Positions 34,585 through 45,359 of a DNA stretch of 64,000 nucleotides are shown piece by piece (positions within the stretch are counted from its first letter, which is position 1; every line of letters begins with the position of its first letter). Made by a program: the position numbers and the translations under genes. This stretch comes from Apoda limacodes. Lineage: Eukaryota > Arthropoda > Insecta > Lepidoptera > Limacodidae. The notes under the pieces are model-generated. The model ran no database searches. It was not told the DNA's origin and worked only from the letters and a program-made list of their open reading frames with translations. The stretch is from the NCBI GenBank assembly GCA_946406115.1, contig OX291548.1, positions 7,056,373-7,120,372 of the forward strand. The letters are read 5' to 3'.

Positions 34585-34988
34585 TAGCTGCTAACTAGCG
34601 CCGCCATTAGATATTTCTCATTTTCTTTTCAAAAAAAGCGAATTACAAAAATTTAAATGTTGAAAATATAAAAAAATGTCATGGGCTATTTTTAGAATGT
34701 TTTGTATTGTTTGCAGCTCATTTCTACTAACAACGGCCACTAACTCACAGATTTATTTTAAGAATAATAGAAAATGAAAAGTATTCAAATAAAAATATTC
34801 GAAGATATAATAAGAAATATCGGTAAGCACTTTAGGCACTTTTGTCAAAAGTGGGGTTAAATTTTATTAATATGTAGGCCCCAAAATAGCTATTTAATGT
34901 AAAAAAAATATTTTCCCCCCATTTTTGACAAAAGTGCCTAAACTGCAATTTTACCGAAATATCTAATAGCGGTGCTAGTTAGCTGCTA
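34585..34988. mobile_element. Fold-back element with TA duplication
   Basis: The ends are inverted repeats: ATAGCTGCTAACTAGCGCC... from 34,584 against the reverse complement of ...GTGCTAGTTAGCTGCTAT ending at 34,989, with 3 mismatches in about 34. TA lies at both outer edges (34,583-34,584 and 34,989-34,990), as for Tc1/mariner-type insertions. A second, inner pair of arms (34,813-34,862 and 34,923-34,973, sharing TTTTGACAAAAGTGCCTAAA) shows the right arm is continuous, while the left arm is interrupted by about 195 bp (34,618-34,812). No coding capacity. Confidence 0.75.
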
Positions 34989-35954
34989 TACACCTCTTTA
35001 CGTTGACTCTCAACACCTCAAATTTAAAACTCAAACTCAAACTTTTCGGATAAAATATACAATATCCCCCGTCGAGTTGGGTGTTCGTAATTTTTTGGCT
35101 AATAGATCTAGTTTTCAATATTAACTGTGCGAAGTTTCAGAGCCCGGAATTATGTAGTTTTTCAGAAATAAAATTATGAAAATTGATAATTAATTGCAAA
35201 ATTGCAAATTTTTTTTTTGGTCTGACTACATCAGTCGGAAGTATGAAATCCCTACGGCTTTTTTTTTTGCTTATAGGGCAAAATAAGGTTTAATTTTTGT
35301 TGAAAAATGCATATTGAAATTATATAGGTATTTTACTACAGTAAAATTTTTGCTTTTGTTTTTTATAAGTGATGCGATGCTAGTTTTTAGTCGCGTTTTT
35401 TTACGCAATTACCGCATTAAACGCATTGACCAGTAAACATAGCGCGCGTTTGGTAAAACAATACTCAAAACGCCGCAATTTTTAGTTGAGATCGTTTTTA
35501 CGTACTCCTGTCGAAAACAAATTGTGTGACTACCATGGCGTCGAGTTCTGCAGCATCGCCTGAATAGTTGAGTGTAGTGCAAGTGTTGGACTCAATTGAG
35601 CCGCTTGTTACGGTCTCCTCTTCAGTGCCTACGTGTAGTGTGCAAGTGATAGACTCGAGTGAGCCGCTTGTGACTAACGTTTCGCGAGTGCAAGTGTTGG
35701 ACTCTAATGAGCCACTTGAGCTCGAATCCTCGTCTTCTGCCCCAGCGGCTGATTCTAGTGCTCGTCCTAGTGTAGGAGCTGGTCCTAGCTGGAGAGCTGG
35801 TCCTAGTTGCATGGCTAACACATTTATGCCTTCTTTCTTGGTAGAAGAAAATCAGGGGAAGACTTTGGGTTCATCTGGGAGACGTACCAATCTATATGTG
35901 GATGAATTGAGGTAAGTTACTTTTTTAAACTTTTGGGCTTGTCACTTTGGTTAA

Positions 35955-36419
35955 TTTCTACCCAGAAATCTTGTTAGGGCACCCCAACGACAGTCGAGTT
36001 AGGTTAGAAGGTTAAGGCAGGAGCGCAGCGAAGCAAGCTCCTGCCTTAACGTTCGTGGTTATTTTTTTATTTCTACCCAGAAATCTTGTTAGGGCACCCC
36101 AACGACAGTCGAGTTAGGTTAGAAGGTTAAGGCAGGAGCGTAGCGAAGCAAGCTCCTGCCTTAACGTTCGTGGTTATTTTTTTTATTTCTACCCAGAAAT
36201 CTTGTTAGGGCACCCCAACGACAGTCGAGTTAGGTTAGAAGGTTAAGGCAGGAGCGTAGCGAAGCAAGCTCCTGCCTTAACGTTCGTGGTTATTTTTTTT
36301 ATTTCTACCCAGAAATCTTGTTAGGGCACCCCAACGACAGTCGAGTTAGGTTAGAAGGTTGAGGCAGGAGTGCAGCGAAGCAAGCTCCTTCCTTAACGTT
36401 TGTGGTTATTTGTTTTTTA
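35955..36419. repeat. Tandem array, four 115-118-bp units each with a hairpin
   Basis: Units start at 35,955, 36,070, 36,186 and 36,302, each with TTTCTACCCAGAAATCTTG. Every unit contains GTTAAGGCAGGAGC and its exact reverse complement GCTCCTGCCTTAAC (for example 36,011-36,024 and 36,037-36,050): a 14-bp stem with a 12-nt loop. The first three units are almost identical. The fourth has changes in both arms, so its stem is imperfect. A fifth start at 36,420 diverges into the SINE. Confidence 0.92.
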
Positions 36420-36510
36420 TTTCTACCCGTGTTTGTTTGGGCTGGAATCAAACCCACACCCCTCGGTTCAGTAGGCAGGAGCACTACCAACTGAACCACA
36501 AAAGCAGTCA
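36405..36510 (-). repeat. tRNA-derived SINE head, antisense
   Basis: On the minus strand, TGGTTCAGTTGGTAGTGCTC (A-box region) and GTGGGTTTGATTCCAGCCC (B-box region) are spaced as in a tRNA. The acceptor stem is not formed, so this is a SINE and not a tRNA gene. Confidence 0.6.
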
Positions 36511-36649
36511 TTTGTCATAGTTCATCTTAGTTTAAAACTAATAACTTACTTTTTGCTGTTTCAGATCTATGTGGAACTGGAGAATGATTTTCTCTAAGTT
36601 GGGAACAGAAGCTCAATGCATTGAGTTTGCGGAGGAGAGGGGGCTAATT

Positions 36650-37020
36650 TTGTCAACCCTTAAATATGCAGGGGAAATTGTATATTAATTAACCATTCAA
36701 TAGTCTAAAGAAAGTTGGTTTCTACATTTTGAGGTTAAATTTTAAAAAAAATATATAAAAAAGGGGGGGTTCCGGGCCCTCTAGTTTTCGGGGGTACCTA
36801 CCTCTTCCCCCCTCACTATCAACCCTAAATTACGCAGGGAAAATTGGATACCCTGATAGAAGTTGGTTCCTACATTTTGAGGTTAAATTTTTAAAAATTT
36901 ATATAAAAAAGGGGGGGTTCCGGGCCCCCTCCTTTTCTGGGGTACCTCCTACCCCCCTCCCCCCCCCTCCCCCATCACTTTCAACCCTTAAATACGCGGG
37001 GGATATTGTATATTTTTACC
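36650..37020. repeat. Tandem repeat, about 150-175-bp unit, G/C-run rich
   Basis: TCAACCCTTAAATA(T/C)GC recurs near 36,653, 36,828 (variant) and 36,979. TTCTACATTTTGAGGTTAAA recurs at about 36,720 and 36,868. AAGGGGGGGTTCCGGGCCC follows each. Two full units and a partial third are present. The first unit begins inside putative exon 2. Confidence 0.8.
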
Positions 37021-39218
37021 CTCGTTCAACAAGGGGGTAAAGTTGTTTTTTATGAAGAGTGCCAACTTTAAATCCCGAGCTAGCGAAGTAGTATGTAGTA
37101 GTTAGCTTTTCTGGTGTAAGAAATATCTTCGTAACTCAAGTCACTCATTTAAAAAAAAAATACAATATATACGTAAATAAACAATCTAAGGTTAAAATAA
37201 CTAATTAGTTTTTCGCCATTTCACTTTTTTTTTTAGACGTACGTTCAGAAATTTACTCTATGACACTTTTATCGAAAACAAAGCATATTTTTTTTAAATA
37301 AACGCTATTAATTATTAGTAGGTAATATACTTAATATTTTAAGTACGTCAACAATGAAAAAATGCTATGTAGTTATGCTTTTCTTTAAAATAAATTTGAT
37401 ATGAAACCAATCATCGCGTTGTTTTTTTTCAGTTTCGCAAAATTCCAAAAGGTAATATTCGATGGTTGCCTTACTTTGTCTCACGCTTGCAGCATAAATC
37501 ATCACCAGTTTTTAGTGCTGAAGAGTTGAAAAGATATGTAATTGTTTAAACATTTTTATTTTATTTTGCATCCCTCTAATTGATTTTCGGTTATTTTATT
37601 ATATATTATTTATTTTATTATTTTATTTTATATTTAAGTTAGAAAAAATAATATTTATAAGGCATAGGCGTAGTAAAAGAAATATTACTAATTATTATGG
37701 TTTATAAGTCCATGTGTTTTCACTTGGAGTGCGACTTATCCGGAGTTTTAGTTAGCGGCGTCTGGAGAGAAATTTATATATTTAGTGTTGCTCAGTTATT
37801 ACTTCGGGTCTTGTCTTATTGCGTTATAATCTGTAGTCTGGTACAGTGTAACAACACTAGCCGCTGCAGGGAACACTCATAAATATTTGTGAGCAGCACT
37901 TAAGGGGCGAGTTGGGGTTGTATTATTTTGTTTTAGGCTTTAAGTAATTTATTCCTCAAAATCGAATACTATAGTTAATTTACATTAAATAATATAGATG
38001 ATATATAATATGTAATGCATGTAAACATGTTTCCATGTAGAAACGCACACAAGACAGACGCTTTACAAATTTAAGTTGAATTGTAATAATTTAGTAGGTT
38101 TGCTTATCTATGATTGCTTTTGTATACATAAGGTAAAGTAACCTAACTCAAATTTATAATTATCACCCATTATTTATATAAGTTTGTAAGAAAGTCATTA
38201 CATATTGCGATAACCACCATAATTGTATGTTAACTGGTAATTGTTTTAACAGTACCTTGTAAATTCTGAGAAGTGCTTTAGAATATAACTCTTTAATACT
38301 TTTTTTTATAAGGCAAAGGAATTAACATCTTCATATCGTTAGGTCATTTATCGTGAAGTTCTTTGAAGGAACCTTCAAATAATATATTTTTCATACTATA
38401 CGTACATAAGTACGAGACAGATTTTGTTTACACGCCGAGTTAGGCGTTTCTGAATTTGGCCTTTTATTCTCAACGATATATGCGTGTGCCTATTTAAGAT
38501 TTTTCTTATCAAAATGCAGGTGTCGAATTGACCTAGCTGTAAAACTGTCATCGATTGAGTTTCTTTATAGGTTTCTACTGTCGGAGTTTAGTGATATAAC
38601 ATTTTGTTTTGTGTTGTTTGTAGTTTTTATAGCACAGTTTTGCCAGGTAAACCCCAAAAAATATTTATAATCCATGCCTAAACTTAAATCAAGTAGTTGG
38701 AATAAACTTAAGCATTTTATTAAAGTCTAATTTCTTTTAAACACATTAAGGTCCCAATTCTATTATACTTTTTTGTCTTTTGGTAAAATTTTCTTACTTT
38801 TGAGTACCTACCACCACAGTTATCGCAGATTTTATAATTTAAAAACATCCTATCAAACTAGAAGTGTTTGATAGGATTTTAGAATCCGAATCACCTTACA
38901 TCGTGCATTCGATTGTGTTTAATTGAAGACTGATATCGAATGCAAAATCACGGAATCAGTTCCGACGAGATCGCAATTTCCAATAGATAATTGAATAAGT
39001 ACAGAGAATGATCATACAAAGCTATTTCTCGTTCACTGATCGAATATAAGAGCAGGTAGCAATTTGTGAACGAAAATGTACGAACATATAAATATATACC
39101 AGTGGCGTCGGCGTCGCCTATATACAAGCCCATTCAGATCAGCCTACCTTTCAGAAATTCCACAATACTACTAAAACCACGAACTAACTAGAGAGAAAAG
39201 TGCACTCCAGGTATATTG
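37021..39218. other. No gene recognised
   Basis: A 61-codon frame at 37,697-37,882 has no family I recognise. ATCCTATCAAAC and GTTTGATAGGAT near 38,847-38,877 form a 12-bp perfect stem with a 7-nt loop. Otherwise AT-rich unassigned DNA. Confidence 0.4.
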
Positions 39219-39343
39219 CAACAAACTTTTTTGACCCAGCGGTCAAAAATCAAAACTACAGTCGCCATATTGAAATGGTGTTAACTTGCAATGACACAGG
39301 CGGCTATACATCCAAGGTCAGAAAATCAGAAAAGTTTGTTGCA
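39218..39343. mobile_element. MITE-1 second copy, inverted
   Basis: Ends GCAACAAACTTTTTTGACC and CAGAAAAGTTTGTTGC are inverted repeats. The core CAGTCGCCATATTGAAATGG is the reverse complement of the 26.8-kb copy. The right side has a duplicated GTCAGAAAATCAG stretch. Non-coding. Confidence 0.65.
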
Positions 39344-40500
39344 CTGCACTTTGCGGCAGAGAAGCTATCTGCAATAAATTAACTCTCGACCAAAAGTCAA
39401 GTGCAATGTACAAAATGGCGTTTATGCGTTTTATTCAACGAAGTCAAAAGTCATTACTCTGTCTCTTTCGCTTACACGAGTTGGGTGAAATTGGTAAAGG
39501 TAAATTGTATATTCAAATTTCAATAACAAAGTACAAACATTTTTATTTAGAAGTGTACTTGCGTTTTATTTAGAATAGCATGAATTTAGTTAATGTCCGT
39601 CTGCCATTAGCACTTTACTTGCCATTTGGTAGATTTTTTTTCGGGCTATATTTACTTTATGGTTTAAGTAATTGTGTTTTTAACCCACGTATGTGTTTAT
39701 GGCGGTGTATTTTATTTGTCATAATGGCTTTAATTCATTAAGAGAGCTGTTTAACTGACTACTTGCTGGATCACGAAACTTCATTTTCCAAACTAAGTTT
39801 TGAGAACAAAACACATACCTATCATTTTTTTGTCCGGCTTACCCTTGTCATAATTTTACCCCTCACCACAGGTAGATACTTAAATATTATGTTTCTTGAC
39901 ATATAGGTATCAACACTGATAACTACAATAATCATCAGTGTCGTAATCGTAAGGCATTCAAAATTCGCCGAACCTATCAACGGTGAAAGGCCCATTTATA
40001 ATTTAATTGGCTTCTTTATTAAAATAACAAATTTTTTACCATTTATCAAAATGATTTGTTTATAAAACTTACTAGAGATATAAAATGTTTGGTATCAAAA
40101 AGTTATGTTATGGTCCATGATACTAGATACCGTAACTTTTATATAATAATGCATTTTGCAGTTTGAGATCAGCTGAATATATCGTAGTATAAAGTAGTAG
40201 TAGTAGTAAAATGTAAGTAAAAAACTCTACAATCAAAACAATTAACGAAGTATTGATTTTGTTGTCATAACAAAAGTAAAATTAAAGACAACGTAGGTAC
40301 TATAATAGTTTTTACAAATGTAATACCTATAGTACCTACGTTTCGAAACTCTTAGTTATACATAACAGGTTAGAGCCTAACAAATTAAAATATAGAATTT
40401 TACGTAGATAATAAATAGCATATGGATAAGTAGAAGATATTAAATATTTGCTGTTTCCAACGGTTTTATCGGAGTTAATTTACTTCTCAGCTCGTTAAGT
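39344..40500. other. No gene seen
   Basis: AT-rich unassigned sequence. Confidence 0.45.
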
Positions 40501-41040
40501 AGATATCCAATGCCAATGCCAAAATATTTTTTAAAATCCGACTGCTAGTTCCAGAGACTGGCGCGTTCAAACAAAAAAACAAACCCTTCAGCTTTATAAT
40601 ATTAGTATAGTAAAAACACTAGTTGACCTGTGTCTCGATTACGTAAAGTTGTTGCTAACAATTCTTGTTTAAAATCCATAGGAAAAAAATTTCAATTGCC
40701 TATTTGAAATTACGTATGAAATTCATCGATTGTTGCGAAACCGCAATGTATATCTTATCTCTATCGAGAATTGTTAGCAACAACCTACGTAATCGACACA
40801 CTGGTAGACGTTGTTCTGCCCTTTCTATTACTTTGTACTGTAGTGCCTTCCCCGGCGCATCACTCACCTGTCCTAATTTTCATTTTGCTAGTAGCCTGAC
40901 TCTAAATAGCCTATATATATTAAAAATGTGGGCTATCAAATTCAAAAAGAATTTTTCAAATTCGACAGGTACTAACTAGTTCCCGAGATAAGCACGTACA
41001 AAAAAACTCTTCAGTTTTATTACATTAGTACACCTATAGA
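40501..41040 (+). repeat. Two retroelement tails around an inverted-repeat element
   Basis: 40,545-40,612 (CAGAGACTGGCGCGTTCAAA ... CTTTATAATATTAGTATAG) and 40,965-41,035 (CCGAGATAAGCACGTACAAA ... TTACATTAGTACA) are diverged copies of one retroelement 3' tail on the same strand. The inverted-repeat element lies between them. Confidence 0.5.
40625..40807. mobile_element. Short element with about 38-bp inverted arms
   Basis: Left arm 40,629-40,666 (TGTGTCTCGATTACGTAAAG, then TTGTTGCTAACAATTCT) pairs with right arm 40,766-40,800 (GAGAATTGTTAGCAACAAC, then CTACGTAATCGACACA) with only small gaps. The spacer is about 100 bp. No unambiguous target duplication and no coding capacity. A MITE-like palindromic element. 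Confidence 0.65.
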
Positions 41041-41289
41041 TAGTATATATTAGTAGTTAGGTCAAAAATAATAGGATAAGTTTTCAGATTTTAAGTTTTT
41101 AAGCGAGAAATTAAATTTTCCCCTGCCGAAACCTGACTGACTTCCCAAAGTTCACCAGGAGGTGGAATTGAGCTCTTATTATACCGCGTATTACTTTACA
41201 GCTTGGTAACTAACGACGTATGGGACATAATATAAAAGCCAATTTAAATAAATATAATATAGTCAAAGTCAAAAAAGTCAAAGTTAAAA

Positions 41290-41460
41290 TGGTTTATATA
41301 AATAAGGATTTTACAATCACTTTTGAATCGTCAAAGTTATAAAATATTATTTTATGAACCCTCCCACCTTCCCGCCGGTTCACAATGTTGTTGATTTCTA
41401 CCGAGAAGAATCCGGCAAGAAACTCGATAGTTACTCTTTTAAAAACACTATCAATAATAC
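41290..41460 (+). repeat. Dispersed retroelement segment
   Basis: CACTTTTGAATCGTCAAAGT, then CCTCCCACCTTCCCGCCGGT and TACCGAGAAGAATCCGGCAA, a repeat I recall from moths. A diverged relative lies at 53,965-54,055 (CACTTTTGAATCGTC..., GAGCTGGCAAGAAG). Confidence 0.5.
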
Positions 41461-41611
41461 AAATAAACTAAAAATACAATTAATGTTTAAATAAAAAAAG
41501 CCGTACACTTTTATGTTATTTCCATTTTAATTTGGTTTACCTATGCATCCTGTAATTGAGCATCATCAGTCCCAAGGATTTTTATCATTTACATAGTCTG
41601 AAATATTGTAA

Positions 41612-42325
41612 TTAATTAAGTGCGCTTATACTATTATAATATTGTCTTAATGCACTTTTATTTACATTACCCCTGTTACCAATAAATATTACAAATGTAG
41701 AGGATGGAGTGATTTTGTCAGACTTTATTAAACTTCTTATTATATTAACATAATTGGCATTTGGCATACAATTATTTAAAACCGGTTGTCCTACACTTGA
41801 GCTGAGAAAGTGTCCAAAACCTTTTCCCATTTCATCGCAAAACATTACTATATTGTCATCAACATTACATTTTTGTGAAACACTAGTTGAGTGAGAACTG
41901 TTGTGAGCATATGATTGTTGCTCGGATTCCAAACTGACACACATTGATGACTGAGGTGTTGGTAAAAGTAGTAACGAGGCTGCACAATCCGGCTGTGAAT
42001 CGCTGAGGCGTTTACAATCACACATACTGTGATTGAGTTGTAATGACTCAAAACGCTCTGCATTATATTTACTCAATTCAATTAGCTCATTCATAGCCAG
42101 TGTGTGCTCCTCCATCTCTCTCAGAGACTCTTCATACTTGCAGGTCATCATCTGCAAGGATGTATGTAAATCTTTTATTTGCAAGTCGAGTAAATGTGTA
42201 TCAGTTTTATGTTGTAGCCTACTGTTTTCTTATTGCAACTTACATACTTCCAGATGTTCCACTAACTGTAATTTTTCTTTGCAGTAATTTACATTTCTAC
42301 TAAATATTTTTTGCTTTTTGATCAT
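41612..42325 (-). pseudogene. LINE ORF1 with coiled coil and esterase-like domain
   Basis: The minus-strand frame opens at ATG 42,325 (MIKKQKIFSRN). It has an in-frame TAA at plus 42,232-42,230 and then runs open from 42,229 to a stop at 41,612. The N-terminal half is heptad-like and charged (DLHTSLQMMTCKYEESLREM). The C-terminal part reads IVMFCDEMGKGFGHFL, NNCMPNANYVNIIRSLI and FVIFIGNRGNVN, the layout of SGNH-hydrolase-like domains in ORF1 of some CR1-group LINEs. The usual serine is replaced by glutamate-methionine in DEMGKG, so activity is doubtful. No RT frame follows downstream on this strand, so the copy is partial. Confidence 0.6.
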
Positions 42326-42429
42326 TTTTTTTATTTTTTTTTATAAATCTGTTGATTTTGATGTATTTTTTTATCTGGTTTTTTTTTTCATTTTTTTTTA
42401 TATTAGTCCAGATACACTATTTCGGTGCA

Positions 42430-42570
42430 GTGAAAGTAAGCAGTGTTACGGTACTGGGCTTACCACATTTTACGCAGGACTAATGGTTGGTGAAACGATG
42501 TTATCCTCAAAATTATGATGTGGGTGTATAGCCAGCCACTTGTTACCCCTCCTGGGTATAAAAACCGTGA
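42430..42570 (+). repeat. Dispersed repeat, relative at 63.8 kb
   Basis: GGACTAATGGTTGGTGAAAC, then TGTGGGTGTATAGCCAGCC and CCCCTCCTGGGTATA, shared in diverged form with 63,825-63,915 (TGGTTGGTGAAAATAG, GTATCCAGCCGCTGTTCATC, CTGGGGTAGC). Confidence 0.5.
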
Positions 42571-42595
42571 TGATATAGGTACATATTCATACATA

Positions 42596-43017
42596 TTAGG
42601 TCGGGGAAAAAGTTTCTTCGCATTTTATATGAAAACTTAAAAGAGCTTAAGAGCTCAAAATTCCCGGATTGAAAACGCTTAAACCGACTTTATGCTACTC
42701 TTACTCACACTGCATTAGGTCCATATACCTCACAAATTTTTTTCGCGGCTTGCGTTGCATTTTTCCCTTTTATGTAATAAAATTTTAAAATGTATCGAAT
42801 TTCTTCATTTAAAAATCTTAATAGATTCACTCATTTTGACAGAAAAAAAACAAATGAAAAATAGCGGGAAACAAGATTTTACTTTTTTTTTTAAAATGTA
42901 ACCTTTTTAATGTCATAAAAACCAGCCAGATACAAAAAGAACAGCCAAAGAGATTTTTTTACTAGTTTATACGTACTATACTATAAGTATGCGAAAAAAA
43001 CTGTTTCCCCAACATAA
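42596..43017 (-). mobile_element. Mariner deletion derivative
   Basis: Imperfect terminal inverted repeats (TTAGGTCGGGGAAAAAGTTT on the left; TGCGAAAAAAACTGTTTCCC then CAACATAA on the right) are flanked by TA at 42,594-42,595 and 43,018-43,019. The 422-bp interior keeps a piece of transposase N-terminus on the minus strand (about 42,840-42,700): IRYILKFYYIKGKNATQAAK then KICEVYGPNAV, the helix-turn-helix part. The catalytic domain is gone. It resembles mariner ends described in silkworm (memory). Confidence 0.85.
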
Positions 43018-43019
43018 TA

Positions 43020-44394
43020 TAATAAGTAAGTGACACAGACAGAAATATAATAGATCGCACCTGAAACACAGTATAGGTAATAGCACTGTAGCCTGAAACA
43101 TGTCCACGTTCTCACAATTGAATTGATTTACAAAGGTTGCGAAATAAATTGATGCGACGAAAAATTTTTTGATCGTCTTTGCGAATCGATCCAAAGATTG
43201 CAAAGGGCGCATGGAAGATATTCTTTCCCTACTAAGAGTTTACCTTTTGTCATTGCAGATGAATAGTCGTTTTTAACCCTAAAGTGTATCCGAACATCAT
43301 TTTTTTATACAAACTGTATGTGTAATACCTAAATATATTTATATGTTTAACTATACAAACAACTAACTTATCTTTAACTAATGACATTTCGCTAGGTACT
43401 CAAAACATGTTAATATTGTTATTAAAAAGCGCTATGTACTATAAAACACCGGTAAATTTTTACATATCACGTAAGCAAAGCTTTTATTGAATTTATGAAA
43501 TGTATGAAATAAACAAAAACTTTACTTATTTCGTAATTCATTGGCATTTTATGATAAAATATACTTTTTGATTTAAAGATAAATAGCAATATATGATAAT
43601 GCATTTTAAGCAATAATGTTTGTAGTTATGGATATTTAGTGCACTGAAGGCTGTATGGGAGAAATCTTATTAGGATTTAGGATTGTAATCACTCGTTTTA
43701 CTTTTTGAAAAAGCAAAAGTGACGAATGAATTTATAACTTTAATAAACCAAACCAACGATTTTGGATTTTGGCATTAATTAGTTTTGAACTATTTTGCAG
43801 TTACTGCAGTACGACTACTATAGAATGAGTTAGGTACCTAAAACAATCAACAAGATGCATTATTTCTTAATATTTCTTCTCGTCATTATCAAATTTTCTG
43901 TTTAAAGATATTAAAAAAAAAAAATGTGTATTTATTTTATACAAGTATTTTATGTATTATATTATGATATTCATATAATCATTTATCTTAGTCCACGTTT
44001 GTATAATATATTACTCAATCAATAAGCTTTTACTTTGTACACACCTACTTGCAAAGTTTTTTTTTTCTCTACCATGTTCTGCTTGAATGGTAGAAAATGT
44101 AATAAAATAAAGTCCGCCAGTTGTTCATAAATTTCTAATTTGTGTATAATAAGGAGTTTATTAATGATTTTGCCATGTTACTTATAGAAAGTGATAAACT
44201 TTAACCTAAATACAGATATCCGGAGCAGCGACGCAGAGCTTTAAAATCTCTTATGTTCCAGCCGCAGCTCAATATCCGGTGTTTGAACGAAAAAAGCTAA
44301 CATACACAGATGTAAGACCAGTAAAAATAGATAAGGTTTCACACACCCTAAAAATTGCAACACTTGATTGAATTTCCTATTTATTTTTATTACC
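43020..44394. other. No gene seen
   Basis: AT-rich. 44,245-44,290 (GCTCAATATCCGG..TTTGAACGAA) resembles 27,080-27,110, a small dispersed repeat. Confidence 0.4.
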
Positions 44395-44870
44395 TAATAA
44401 TATTTATTTATTTAAACACTTTATTGCAATAAAATACAATAGGTGGACTTAATGCCTTAGGCATTATCTATTAGTCGACCTTAGGGTCTAAGAAAAGCTT
44501 AAGGTAGTTGTTTATGTAGGTTCCTACATTGGTTTGTATCTATTAATATTAACGTAACAAACAGTATAGGGTTAGAATAAATAAATTAAATAAACACAAA
44601 GATATATATATATATATGTAAATATATATTTCAAATATACATACATACACATACATAAATATATATAAATACGTATTAAATAGATACATAATAATTACAG
44701 GTACTGCGTATTATTCATTGGAAAGTATTTTTTATGGTGAACCTAAATAACATTAGTATGCTTAAACTTATTTCAGGAAGGCGTTTTCTTTATATTTTTA
44801 GGAAGCGCGTTCCAGAGTATATTGCTGCCTGAATGGTAAAAGAATTGGAAACAAAACCAGTATTTATGTT
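44395..44870 (-). pseudogene. LINE C-terminus and 3' tail, antisense
   Basis: Minus strand near 44,850-44,740 reads like YHSGSNILWNALPKNIKK then NKFK, matching the common LINE RT C-terminal motif (W-N-x-L-P-x-x-I). The tail at 44,395-44,480 has AAACACTTTATTGCAATAAA and a hairpin around AATGCCTTAGGCATT. Between them is a TA/CA microsatellite (about 44,600-44,690). Confidence 0.5.
44600..44690. repeat. TA- and CATA-rich microsatellite
   Basis: (TA)n near 44,604-44,617, followed by ATATACATACATACACATAC-type repeats. Confidence 0.75.
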
Positions 44871-45359
44871 AACTTTTTACTTACTACCTTTTGCCAGCGG
44901 TTCCGCCCACGCTAGATTCTATTATCAGCGTGTGATTTCTACGTAGTAATACGTTTCTCTTAGAAAGAAAAGTTGCACGTCCACGTAGAAATTGGTAATG
45001 GTTTTTTTTTTTGTGTAACCATTCGAATTTTCTATGAAAAAAAGATAAGATAAAAAAGAAGAAGAAGCCTATGACTTTCTCCGTACGGCTCATCACCTAT
45101 CTCCGTGCCAAATTTTAGCCTAATTGGATGCTCCGCTGCGACTTGAAGGAACTTTAAACAAACAAATTAACTCATTTTCGCATTTAGTATGGAATAACCA
45201 AAAAAATTGTTTTGTTTATAACTATGTGAGATTAGTGTATAACTTATATCTATGTAAAATAAGATCTATACTTTTTGAAATTAAGGCTATTTCTATTTAT
45301 TTTAATGTACCCGAAACAAACAAAATAATTAATTAATTATGCCTATATTTTTTAAGATC

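Larger units (their letters stand above)
35912..36564 (+). other. Putative intron with hairpin array and SINE
   Basis: GTAAGT...TTTCAG boundaries, 653 bp. It contains the four-copy tandem array (35,955-36,419) and a tRNA-like SINE head on the minus strand. Confidence 0.45.
35535..36688 (+). pseudogene. Candidate two-exon gene with early stop
   Basis: Exon 1 starts at ATG 35,535 in good context (ACCATGG), MASSSAASPE, then an in-frame TAG (35,565-35,567). The same frame continues serine/valine-rich with a threefold repeat of VQVLDSxEPL (about 35,574-35,730), then NTFMPSFLVEENQGKTL and YVDEL. It ends in a textbook donor GAG/GTAAGT at 35,911/35,912. A pyrimidine-rich acceptor TGCTGTTTCAG at 36,554-36,564 opens exon 2 in the matching phase: SMWNWRMIFSKLGTEAQCIE and FAEERGLI, stop at 36,686-36,688. 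Exon 2 recalls N-terminal segments of IS1595/ISXO2-like transposase proteins, but weakly. The tail of exon 2 lies inside a tandem repeat, so the original 3' part is probably lost. Confidence 0.45.

Noticed and set aside
35498..35821. 107-codon minus-strand frame opposite the candidate exon 1
   Set aside because: It mirrors the repetitive plus-strand exon. Splice signals and start context favour the plus strand.
35955..36419. CRISPR array
   Set aside because: Units are 115-118 bp and nearly identical throughout, with no unique spacers; the genome is eukaryotic.
36405..36510. Functional tRNA gene
   Set aside because: A and B boxes are present but the acceptor and anticodon stems do not form. 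A SINE head explains it.
42318..42518. Phenylalanine/isoleucine-rich frame
   Set aside because: Produced by T-rich sequence upstream of the LINE ORF1. It is not protein-like.
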